Notes under the pieces: generated by a model
Databases searched by the model: none
What the model saw: the letters and a program-made list of their open reading frames with translations, nothing else
Told to the model about the DNA's origin: nothing
Program-made: the position numbers and the translations under genes
Shown: piece by piece, positions 25,053 to 32,291 of the stretch
How positions within the stretch are numbered: the stretch's first letter is position 1
How the letters are laid out: every line of letters begins with the position of its first letter
Source: Methanothrix sp.
Lineage (GTDB): Archaea; Halobacteriota; Methanosarcinia; Methanotrichales; Methanotrichaceae
Assembly: GCA_003857025.1 (NCBI GenBank)
Contig: RPOO01000004.1
Location: 1 to 34,057 of the forward strand
Reading direction: 5' to 3'
Length of the DNA: 34,057 nt

Positions 25053-25415
25053 TTAATGGGATTTCGCGTGCAAAAGTGCCTCTGCCTGGCCCGGAAAGAT
25101 GGCGAACAGCCTCGTGAATCCGGTTATCTCAAAGACCTCCTTCACAAAAGGCTGCATAGATACCAGCAGCAGGTCACCCTTCTTTGGCTTCACCTTCTTC
25201 AAGGCTGCCAGCATAACCCGCAAGCCCACGCTGCTGACATACTCAACGCCGCCCAGGTCAAGCACTATCATCGACTGATTCTGCTCGATCAGGTCATTCA
25301 ATACGGTTTCCAGATCCCGGGATGTAGCGGCATCGATTCTCCCGGAAACGGAGACGACTGGAACATCATTGATAGTAGTCTGGCTTATCTCCATGTTTTC
25401 ACATTCTAAATTCAT
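25053..25415 (-). CDS. STAS-domain anti-sigma-antagonist-type protein (RsbV/SpoIIAA-like)
   Basis: 120 aa, a single STAS domain. VVSVSGRIDAATSRDLE gives the first strands and helix. VLDLGGVEYVSSVGLRVML is the switch region, with Ser62 at the phosphorylated position of RsbV/SpoIIAA. An ATG at 25394 (MEISQ) is an alternative start and would suit the family length better. An AT-rich ATAAACGTATAAG upstream could be the TATA box and would give a very short leader for the first ATG. It is first in the minus-strand cluster with the RsbW-like kinase 16 bp downstream. The two form a probable partner-switch module. Confidence 0.87.
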   Translation of the reverse strand: MNLECENMEISQTTINDVPVVSVSGRIDAATSRDLETVLNDLIEQNQSMIVLDLGGVEYVSSVGLRVMLAALKKVKPKKGDLLLVSMQPFVKEVFEITGFTRLFAIFPGQAEALLHAKSH

Positions 25416-25465
25416 GCATCTGTTTGTACTTATACGTTTATCTCCAAGGAAAATATAGAGCCATC

Positions 25466-25594
25466 AAATATACCGAGTCTCCGATATAGAGTCATATATT
25501 TAATATTAAAATATACCAAGTTTTCAATATAGCATCATAGATCTAATCTTTAAATATATTGAGTCTTCAAATTCAAAGAGAGAATCCCAAATTA
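25466..25594. repeat. 3 x 43-bp AT-rich tandem repeat
   Basis: Units begin AAATATACCGAGTCTCC (25466), AAATATACCAAGTTTTC (25509) and AAATATATTGAGTCTTC (25552), spaced exactly 43 bp apart. A partial, more diverged copy precedes them (TCTCCAAGGAAAATATAGAG). The array fills the space between the divergent STAS and Gate-protein genes, so it lies among both promoters. Confidence 0.75.
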
Positions 25595-25721
25595 TCAAAC
25601 GCAAAACTTCAAATGGAAATGCTAGAAGATGAGATAATGTTATATAATGATATGAATCCAGACAATAATATGAATACTGCATTACTGCGCGGATGAAATC
25701 GCAATATTGCTGAAGACTATT

Positions 25722-26663
25722 ATGCTTGACTTGATTGCCCAGACTCTGGAAGATACCATCACTACCATGACCACGGTATTTGTAATGCTCTTTATTACCG
25801 GGATCATGACTGAAATGGGCATGTTCTTTCGTCTCTCGCACCTTGCCAGACCGCTGGCATCGGTTTCGCATCTTCCGTCTGCGGCAGCCTCAACCTTCGT
25901 GATCAGCCTGGGATCGGCACTGGCCGCCAACACTATGATCGCCAGGCTAAAGAACGAAGGTCACCTGACGGAGCGCCAGGCATTCTTCTCCGCCATCATG
26001 AACAGCGTTCCCGTCTACTTCCGCGAGCTTTTCACATACCAATTGGCCTTTGTGGTGCCGGTTCTTGGGCTCTTCGTGGGAGGGGTTTATGCAGTGGTAG
26101 CTGTCTCCACAGGCATCATAAAGCTGCTCTTGGTTATGATCCTGGGAAGGGTATATCTCGATGCAGATTCGATTGAATCACATCATGTGCTCGAATCTCA
26201 GGAGAAGAAAAATCTGTTGGAGTCTGCCATAAAATCTCTACAGGGGCAGAAATGGATATTCTTCCGCATGACTGCTCTTTATTTTATCATGACCTTCCTC
26301 GTCCTCTACCTGAGCGAGGAAGGCATCTTGCAGTCTTTGGATGTCCTGCCTGTCGCACATTTTTTCAAAGTTCCTCCAGAAACCGTGATCCCTCTGACCA
26401 TTTATGTGGCCAGCCCAAGAGCTGGAATAACCCTTCTCGGACCCTTGATCCAGAACGGCGGCATAACGGAGACGAAGGCGTTAATCGTCCTGATGCTGGG
26501 GAGCCTCTTCATGCTGCCTTTCTACTCCATCAGATCGCTGATGCCCAACTACACTTCCGTCTTCGGCATGAAGCTTGGTCTCTCACTGGTTGCCGTTTCG
26601 ACGGGAATCAGCGTCCTAGTCAGGCTCATGGTGCTGGTGGCGCTGCTGTTAGCGACGGGATAG
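25722..26663 (+). CDS. nucleoside-recognition (Gate) domain membrane protein
   Basis: About 313 aa from ATG 25722; the track's TTG at 25707 is five codons longer. Eight or so hydrophobic helices occur with the Gate-domain signatures GIMTEMGMFFRLSHLARPLA, SLGSALAANTMIARL and, in the second half, VASPRAGITLLGPLIQNG. Gate domains occur in FeoB, nucleoside carriers and spore-maturation proteins and line a transport path. In methanogens, free-standing copies are common but their substrate is not known. It is preceded by the 43-bp repeats and TATATAATG near 25640, and followed by a T-tract terminator. Confidence 0.8.
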   Translation: MLDLIAQTLEDTITTMTTVFVMLFITGIMTEMGMFFRLSHLARPLASVSHLPSAAASTFVISLGSALAANTMIARLKNEGHLTERQAFFSAIMNSVPVYFRELFTYQLAFVVPVLGLFVGGVYAVVAVSTGIIKLLLVMILGRVYLDADSIESHHVLESQEKKNLLESAIKSLQGQKWIFFRMTALYFIMTFLVLYLSEEGILQSLDVLPVAHFFKVPPETVIPLTIYVASPRAGITLLGPLIQNGGITETKALIVLMLGSLFMLPFYSIRSLMPNYTSVFGMKLGLSLVAVSTGISVLVRLMVLVALLLATG

Positions 26664-26668
26664 CCGCA

Positions 26669-26707
26669 TTTTTTTTTCGGGCTAACGTTTTGGGATATCG
26701 TTTTTGG
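26669..26707 (+). terminator. T-tract terminator after the Gate protein gene
   Basis: A run of nine T (26669-26677) starts 6 nt after the stop, with two further T-rich runs within 30 nt. Confidence 0.6.
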
Positions 26708-26746
26708 ATTATGTTTCCAGTTTTAGGTCTGGGTTTATGCTTCAGT

Positions 26747-27199
26747 CTAATGCTCCGCTGCCTTCCTGGTCTGCACCGCCAGACCGCGCTTGATTTGCAG
26801 CATCTCCTCGGGCGCGAGCACTGCCGTGCCCGTGGCCAGCAAAGAGTCGGAGGAGTCCACCACCAGCACTTCCTCTCCGGCGCGAATCTCGGGATCGACG
26901 CTTGTGACATGCTTGGCGAAGATATTGCCGCCCTTGGCCACAAAGGGTGCGGCATCGTCCGAGGCCACAACTCTGAGCCGCGGGCTGGGGAGCGCGGCAT
27001 GAAGCCTCTTTGCGCCGAGCATGGAGAGCGTCAGAAGATTGTCATTTGCCCGGACGGTGGCTATCCGCTCCTTCCCGGAGTAGAGATATCTCAGCCGACC
27101 TGTCTTAGAGAGGCTGTAGGTCGTGTCGTCGGAGAAAAGAGCCATCCCCGCACCTCTGCCAAACTGATAGTCGGCTATGATCCTGGCGCGCTTAAGCAT
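26747..27199 (-). CDS. PUA-domain protein (archaeosine transglycosylase-related)
   Basis: 150 aa. The N-terminal part (RARIIADYQFGRGAG, RIATVRANDNLLTLSMLGAK) matches the domain that precedes the PUA domain in archaeal tRNA-guanine transglycosylase-like proteins. The C-terminal part, VVASDDAAPFVAKGGNIFAK, DPEIRAGEEVLVVD and LLATGTAVLAPEEM, is a PUA fold, which binds tRNA or rRNA. It has no catalytic domain, so it is an RNA-binding accessory protein rather than the enzyme itself. It stands alone, convergent with the Gate protein gene. Confidence 0.85.
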   Translation of the reverse strand: MLKRARIIADYQFGRGAGMALFSDDTTYSLSKTGRLRYLYSGKERIATVRANDNLLTLSMLGAKRLHAALPSPRLRVVASDDAAPFVAKGGNIFAKHVTSVDPEIRAGEEVLVVDSSDSLLATGTAVLAPEEMLQIKRGLAVQTRKAAEH

Positions 27200-27284
27200 A
27201 ATTCAAACCATAGAGGCGCGAAATAAAAAGAGTTGTGGTGCTAAAAAGAATTGTGATACTGGCCTGCATTCGGTGGAGCACTCT

Positions 27285-28340
27285 TTAGTAGACTCTCTCG
27301 AACTGAGCAGTTTTAGGAACTTTGAAGCAGGTGCAGTCAAATATTCCTCGTGCGCTTTTTTTCTCAGTCAGGTCCCACATATTCATATCCGCGAATCCGC
27401 CAAAGCAGCAGGGCAGCCAATTGTCTACCCGTCTGTAATCATCCTCGTAGACGTAGAGATTAATGCCTTTCTTGATGTGGAATGATCCTACATAGACCTC
27501 ATCAATTTCCAAATCCGGCTTGTGCCATGCCTTCATAGCCTGGCCAAGGGCTCGCTTTTCATACAGACCATCTGCATCGCTCGAGTCTTCTTCTTCCTCA
27601 TCTTCTAAAAGCTCATCGCGAGGAATTCCGGCCAATTGAACAGCGCCAAAGTGAGCCTGGCCGTCTGTGATATTCTCGTCCACACTAATTGAATTATTGA
27701 ATATATCGGCTTCAGATTCCAGCAGTAGATCCAGGGCATGAGCATATCGCACATCATGGCTGATGGAATTAAACTCGCCGCGGTTCTTCGTGGATACATG
27801 CTCATTGAGCAAGGAATTGAATGTGATGGGGTGATCTGCATAGTATCGCGATCCGACTGTCATGGCCTGCGGGCTGTAGGTCATTTCGCTATCATCATCC
27901 AGCGCGATGCCTGCTTCAGTATCTATGAGATAGGCCTCATCGTCCTGCAAAACCAGCTCACCGTCTTCATCATAGGCCCCGTCAATCCAGGTCCTATTCA
28001 TGTATTTGCTTTCGGCATACATCATAGAATCCGAATCAATCTGGCCGCTTCCGTGAACCTTATTCTTGGCCTCGACACCGTTATAAATGTATCCTTCTTC
28101 GCCGCCGGCGTCCGGCATAATAGCATATTTATATGCAGAAAAGAACCCTGCACCTTTGACACTTTGCTCCATGTTGAATGTCAGATTCTTTGTTTCGAGG
28201 CTTGAAGGATTCGCATACGGAACATAGCTTTCTTCTGCAAGGGCAACATTAGCTCCCATCAGAAGCAACAAGGCCAGCATCATCACGATATCTCTCAGAT
28301 ACATCCCTCCCAAAACGGCCAGATTTTTTTTCAATGCCAC
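27285..28340 (-). CDS. secreted acidic hypothetical protein
   Basis: 351 aa, starting at GTG 28340 with GAGGA about 10 nt upstream. An internal ATG at 28304 would give a shorter signal peptide. The signal segment is MYLRDIVMMLALLLLMGANVALA. The mature protein has repeated short beta-like segments, several sequons, an acidic patch (LEDEEEEDSSDADG near 250) and a cysteine-rich end (LPCCFGG, FDCTCFK). I do not recognise the family. Such single-copy exported proteins with terminal CC/CxC motifs may be surface-associated, but this is not shown. Confidence 0.6.
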   Translation of the reverse strand: MALKKNLAVLGGMYLRDIVMMLALLLLMGANVALAEESYVPYANPSSLETKNLTFNMEQSVKGAGFFSAYKYAIMPDAGGEEGYIYNGVEAKNKVHGSGQIDSDSMMYAESKYMNRTWIDGAYDEDGELVLQDDEAYLIDTEAGIALDDDSEMTYSPQAMTVGSRYYADHPITFNSLLNEHVSTKNRGEFNSISHDVRYAHALDLLLESEADIFNNSISVDENITDGQAHFGAVQLAGIPRDELLEDEEEEDSSDADGLYEKRALGQAMKAWHKPDLEIDEVYVGSFHIKKGINLYVYEDDYRRVDNWLPCCFGGFADMNMWDLTEKKSARGIFDCTCFKVPKTAQFERVY

Positions 28341-28903
28341 GTAGATGTCCTCTTATTTTAAGATATCTACATGCGGTTGAGATCATTAATAACTATTGCA
28401 TAACAATCGTAAGATAGGTATGTTCTTGAGGAGGATCAGAATTGGTTTCCCATGGGAAACTGAATTTTAATGTCGATAGATCCTGTTTCCCATCCGTCAC
28501 GTGTGAGCCCCTGCCTGGGCTCATGGGCGTTTCATTCGTGCACTGGCAGATTTGCTGAGATCAATAGGTCCGAGCAACATTCAATTTCCAGTTAAACGAT
28601 TAGACCGGCAGATTCATAGCGATCACATAGCTTTCATTTGGTGATAGGTTCAATGCCCAGTACTCAGCAGATGCGAATTTATGCGTTCGGTTTGTCGCTA
28701 AATGATTACAAAAAATCACAATAGATCAGAAAAATTATTTAATTGAATTGTTTTGCGACAAATATTTAATTTAATTGGATTTAGTTGCAATGATACAGGC
28801 ATGCAGATCAGATGTAGCATAAATTTTTAAAATTTATCATACTTATTATGCCCATGCGATATCCTTTTATAATTAAAAGAGACTTCTATGCCGCGGTGAA
28901 ATA
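28341..28903. other. long intergenic region upstream of cbiM
   Basis: No gene. It contains a perfect 16-bp palindrome GTTTCCCATGGGAAAC (28445-28460) with a half-site GTTTCCCATCC near 28488, a 7-bp-stem hairpin TGAGCCC/GGGCTCA (28504-28523), and widely spaced arms TTTGTCGC (28691-28698) and GCGACAAA (28755-28762). The 3' end is very AT-rich with TATA-like TTTTATAATTAA (28866-28877). I looked for a cobalamin riboswitch B12 box and saw none. Confidence 0.5.
28445..28460. promoter_or_regulatory. 16-bp perfect palindrome (possible operator)
   Basis: GTTTCCCATGGGAAAC is self-complementary along its whole length. It lies 444 bp upstream of cbiM and about 100 bp upstream of the divergent secreted-protein gene, so it is better placed to control the latter. 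Operator function is inferred from symmetry alone. Confidence 0.35.
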
Positions 28904-29623
28904 ATGCATATTCCTGATGGCTACTTGGGGCCATACACATACATCGCAATGTGGATCATAATGATCCCCATCTGGTATTATGCGGGCAAGAAGCTTAGCA
29001 CGGAACTGAGGTCCAAACAGGTGCCTCTGCTGGCACTGGCTGCAGCATTCTCGTTCGTGATCATGATGTTCAATGTCCCCATTCCCGGCGGCAGCACCGG
29101 CCATGCCGTGGGTGGTGCCATTATTGGAATAGTCCTCGGTCCCTGGGCCGCAATAATTGCCATCTCCGTCGCGCTTGTATTGCAGGCGCTGATGTTCGGT
29201 GACGGCGGCATAACCGCAATCGCCGCCAATTGCTTTAACATGGCCGTAGTGATGCCTTTTGTCGCCTACTATGTGTATCGAGCCATAAGTGCAAACACAG
29301 AGATCACCTCCTCAAGAAGGGTTATTGCATCCGCCGTTGCAGGATGGCTTTCCCTGACCACAGCCGCGGCATTTACAGGATTTGAATTCGGAATTCAGCC
29401 GCTGTTGCATCACACCGCAGAAGGAGTTCCGCTCTACATGCCCTACTCGCTGAATGTAACGGTTCCTGCCATGATTTTAGAGCACGTTCTCGGCTTCGGC
29501 ATCCTTGAAGCATTGGTCACGGCCCTTATCTTCGCCTACATTCAGAGAACCGATACTACTATCTTATACGGTGAGAAGATTGCGGCGCAGAAAAAGAGTA
29601 AGAAGAGCGCAACCATAGCATGA
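28904..29623 (+). CDS. cbiM: cobalt ECF transporter substrate-binding subunit CbiM
   Basis: 239 aa membrane protein. It begins MHIPDGYLG, where the N-terminal Met-His and a further conserved His coordinate Co(II) or Ni(II) in this family. FNVPIPGGSTGHAVGG is the CbiM core motif containing that further His. About seven hydrophobic helices follow, ending in a Lys-rich cytoplasmic tail. It binds the metal ion for uptake through the CbiQ-CbiO energy-coupling module. Cobalt is needed for the corrinoids of methanogenesis. GGTGA lies 4 nt before the ATG. cbiN follows after 9 bp. Confidence 0.93.
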   Translation: MHIPDGYLGPYTYIAMWIIMIPIWYYAGKKLSTELRSKQVPLLALAAAFSFVIMMFNVPIPGGSTGHAVGGAIIGIVLGPWAAIIAISVALVLQALMFGDGGITAIAANCFNMAVVMPFVAYYVYRAISANTEITSSRRVIASAVAGWLSLTTAAAFTGFEFGIQPLLHHTAEGVPLYMPYSLNVTVPAMILEHVLGFGILEALVTALIFAYIQRTDTTILYGEKIAAQKKSKKSATIA

Positions 29624-29632
29624 GGTAAGACA

Positions 29633-29947
29633 ATGGATAAGATAACGAGAAATTTTGCCATTGGCCTGATATTACTGATAATTCTTGCGCCCCTAGGGCT
29701 GTTGGCTGTCGGAGAAACTTTTGGCGAGTGGGGTCCCGAGGAGGTAAAGGAGAAGCTGGGCTTTGTGCCGCCGGGCCTTGAGCATCTCTCAGGATTGTGG
29801 AGTGCTCCGCTTCCCGATTACGCCATGCCGGGCAGCGGAGATTCCATGACGGTAGCCGCAGGAGCCTACATACTCTCGGCAGTCCTCGGTGTCCTGATCT
29901 GCGGCGGTCTCTTGTACTTCATCGGCAAGAAGGTTGCTAAAGACTAG
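29633..29947 (+). CDS. cbiN: PDGLE/CbiN-type small subunit of the cobalt transporter
   Basis: 104 aa with two membrane helices (about 8-26 and 78-96) around an extracellular loop. The loop carries GFVPPGLEHLSGLWSAPLPDYA, a form of the PDGLE motif. These proteins are required with CbiM for metal uptake. It starts 9 bp after cbiM and is followed by T-rich sequence before cbiQ. Confidence 0.88.
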   Translation: MDKITRNFAIGLILLIILAPLGLLAVGETFGEWGPEEVKEKLGFVPPGLEHLSGLWSAPLPDYAMPGSGDSMTVAAGAYILSAVLGVLICGGLLYFIGKKVAKD

Positions 29948-29953
29948 CGCCAG

Positions 29954-29976
29954 CTTTTTATTTTATCCCTTTTTTG
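29954..29976 (+). terminator. T-rich tract between cbiN and cbiQ
   Basis: CTTTTTATTTTATCCCTTTTTT just after the cbiN stop. It may partly terminate the transcript, so that cbiMN are made in excess of cbiQO. The 170-bp gap before cbiQ also holds repeated ATCACAAA motifs. Confidence 0.4.
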
Positions 29977-30144
29977 AATCCTGGGCCAGAACCATGCCTA
30001 ATCATAAACCGATCTGAAGGCAATCGATCAGATCACAAAGCGACATATCACAAATCACAAACCGATATGATCCATAATCCAATTTAGTTGATAAATGGTC
30101 ATACCACGAAGCCGATTGAAGAGACTGCCCAAGAGGAAAACAAA

Positions 30145-31083
30145 ATGATACCGGACTGGATGAAAGATGTTGACGCGAGTCCATGCAAATGCTCTGCCAC
30201 CCGCCACGGCAAGAAAGGCTTCGTGGGAAAGACGATCGACGGCATCTTCGGCTTCCTGGAAGAGGCTTTCGTCTCAGAGACCTACTCCAAAAAGAACGGC
30301 CTGTTGCAGAGCTTGGACGCGAGAGCAAAATTGGTCTCCATTCTCGCCGTGATCTTCGCCACCAGCATGATCGGCGACTTAAGGATATTGATATTCGTCT
30401 ACCTCTTGACGCTGCTCTTCTCTTTCTTGAGCCAGATTCCCGTCTTGTTTTTCATCAAGCGCGTCTGGCTCTTCATTCCCGTCTTTGCGGGCATCATCGC
30501 CCTGCCCATGATCTTCAATATCTTCATCCCCGGCGACCCTCTTCTGCCCGTGCTAACCTTGGGACCCGGCGCTCATCTGGGGCCGTTTTCTCTGCCCGAA
30601 GATATCTACATCACCAGCCAGGGCGTCAATGCCGCTATCATATTCACTGTGCGCGTAGCCGCTTGTGTCTCTGCCGTAGTCCTGCTCTTCCTCACCACGC
30701 CCCAGCAGATCCTCTTCAAATCTCTGCGCACTGTCGGCGTTCCCAAAATCTACGTCCTGACGCTGGAAATGGCTTACAGATACATATTCTTACTTATGGA
30801 TCTGATTAGAGAGATGTACATAGCCAAGAAAGCCAGGACTATCAGAGCCAGAGGAATGCTTGAGGAGCAGAAATGGGTGGGAGGACGCATGGGATACACG
30901 CTGATCAGATCGATAGATATGAGCGAAAAAGTTCACATGGCCATGATGTCCCGCGGCTTTAGCGGCGAGGTCAAGATCATGCAGGAGTTTAAGATGCAAA
31001 GCCGCGATTATGCGGCAGGGGCAATGGCTATATCCCTGGGCGTAGTGCTGGTGTTGATATCTCATGGCGTCTTGCGGGTCTAA
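30145..31083 (+). CDS. cbiQ: cobalt ECF transporter transmembrane subunit CbiQ
   Basis: About 312 aa from ATG 30145, which has GAGGA 8 nt upstream. The track's TTG at 30088 has no such support. The N-terminal cytoplasmic extension includes a CKC motif (ASPCKCSATRHG), then five or six membrane helices. The coupling motif ARTIRARGMLEEQ and the later MMSRGFSGE (two Ala/Arg-Gly segments) contact the ATPase. This is the T component linking CbiM to CbiO. The Cys-rich N-terminal extension is not a general feature of CbiQ. Confidence 0.92.
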   Translation: MIPDWMKDVDASPCKCSATRHGKKGFVGKTIDGIFGFLEEAFVSETYSKKNGLLQSLDARAKLVSILAVIFATSMIGDLRILIFVYLLTLLFSFLSQIPVLFFIKRVWLFIPVFAGIIALPMIFNIFIPGDPLLPVLTLGPGAHLGPFSLPEDIYITSQGVNAAIIFTVRVAACVSAVVLLFLTTPQQILFKSLRTVGVPKIYVLTLEMAYRYIFLLMDLIREMYIAKKARTIRARGMLEEQKWVGGRMGYTLIRSIDMSEKVHMAMMSRGFSGEVKIMQEFKMQSRDYAAGAMAISLGVVLVLISHGVLRV

Positions 31084-31087
31084 GAAC

Positions 31088-31921
31088 ATGAAACCTATCT
31101 TTGATTTGAGGAATGTATCATATTCCTATGTGGGAAAGATCGATGCCTTAAAAGACGTCAGCCTCAAGATCGATCTAGGCGAGCGGGTCTGCATAATCGG
31201 CTCCAACGGCAGCGGCAAATCGACACTCCTGGCCATACTAAACGGCCTCGTTTACCCGACATCCGGAGAGTTCTACGCATTCGACAATCAGATAACGGAA
31301 GAAGCCTTCGATTCCATCAAAGACAACGAATTCAGAACCTATTTCCGCACCAAAGTCGGATTCGTCTTTCAGAATTCAGATGTGCAGCTCTTCAGTCCGA
31401 CGGTGTTTCAGGAAATCGCCTTCGGGCCGCTGCAACTGGACCTTCCGCCCGATGAGGTCAAGACACGGGTGGAAGATGTCCTGGAGATGATGCAGATCAC
31501 CAAGCTTCGGGATCGCTCGCCCCACACATTGAGCGGCGGCGAGAAGAAGAAAGTGTGCATTGCTTCCGTCCTGGTCAACAATCCTGATGTGCTGCTGCTG
31601 GATGAGCCCTCGGCGGGGCTTGATCCGCGCACGCAGCTATGGCTGGTAGAGCTGTTGCAGGAGCTGGGTGAAGCCGGCAAGACCGTTATCACCGCCACCC
31701 ATGATCTGGAGATAATTGATCAGATCAGCAAGCGTGCCATCGTCATGGGCGAAGACCATATGGTCAAAGAGGATGGGGAGACGCAAAAAGTGCTGGACGA
31801 CCTGGCGCTTCTTCTCAGCGTTAACCTTGTGCATGAGCATATGCATTTTCATGGAAAGACCGTGCATGAACACGTTCACGCTCACATGGACGGACACACG
31901 CATGAGCATGGAACTCACTGA
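31088..31921 (+). CDS. cbiO: cobalt ECF transporter ATPase CbiO with His-rich tail
   Basis: About 277 aa from ATG 31088, 4 bp after the cbiQ stop; the track's start at 31064 would overlap cbiQ. Walker A is GSNGSGKST, the Q-loop FVFQNSDVQLF, the signature LSGGEKKKV, Walker B VLLLDEPSAGLD and the H-loop TATHDLE. The last 29 residues hold 12 histidines (HEHMHFHGK then VHEHVHAHMDGHTHEHGTH), a probable cytoplasmic metal-binding tail. It powers cobalt uptake by ATP hydrolysis. The four genes cbiMNQO form a complete transporter operon. Confidence 0.95.
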   Translation: MKPIFDLRNVSYSYVGKIDALKDVSLKIDLGERVCIIGSNGSGKSTLLAILNGLVYPTSGEFYAFDNQITEEAFDSIKDNEFRTYFRTKVGFVFQNSDVQLFSPTVFQEIAFGPLQLDLPPDEVKTRVEDVLEMMQITKLRDRSPHTLSGGEKKKVCIASVLVNNPDVLLLDEPSAGLDPRTQLWLVELLQELGEAGKTVITATHDLEIIDQISKRAIVMGEDHMVKEDGETQKVLDDLALLLSVNLVHEHMHFHGKTVHEHVHAHMDGHTHEHGTH

Positions 31922-32291
31922 GCCATGCAACGGTAGTCAGGAGTCAATAGCAACAAAGATCAAAATAGCAGTCACGATTTAATAGCAATCACCCATCTCC
32001 TTTCGACAATGTGAAGATGAGTCCTGTAATTTGCTATCTTTAATTTATGCCCATTATTTTTATAGTATCAAAATCACGCCAATTAACAGGAATGACTGAG
32101 CACCCACCCATTTTTATTAATTTGCATGTCATAGCTTCCTAAGTGAGCTTTTTATAGTTAAAGCCGTTTATTTTAACGGCTTTGCCCAAATTTCTCGGAT
32201 AGGAGACTTCGTGTCGGAACGATCCGGATGGGAGGCTTGCTTACGCACATTTCAACGACAGGATGCACGAGAGGATTAGAGGAGCAGGCGG
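31922..32291. other. intergenic region between cbiO and sensor gene
   Basis: No gene seen. It contains degenerate short repeats just after the cbiO stop (CAATAGCAA-type), T-rich sequence, and the inverted repeat at 32160-32183 before the sensor gene. Confidence 0.5.
32160..32183. promoter_or_regulatory. 9-bp inverted repeat upstream of sensor gene
   Basis: AAAGCCGTT-TATTTT-AACGGCTTT, a perfect 9-bp stem with an AT-rich 6-nt centre. It could be a transcription terminator for the region to the left or an operator. The centre itself resembles a TATA element. Confidence 0.45.

Noticed and set aside
26252-27226. 324-aa plus-strand ORF
   Set aside because: It runs out of frame through the end of the Gate protein gene and antisense through the PUA gene, and it resembles neither.
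28341-28903. Cobalamin riboswitch upstream of cbiM
   Set aside because: No B12-box-like sequence was found, and the hairpins present do not build the expected multi-branch structure.
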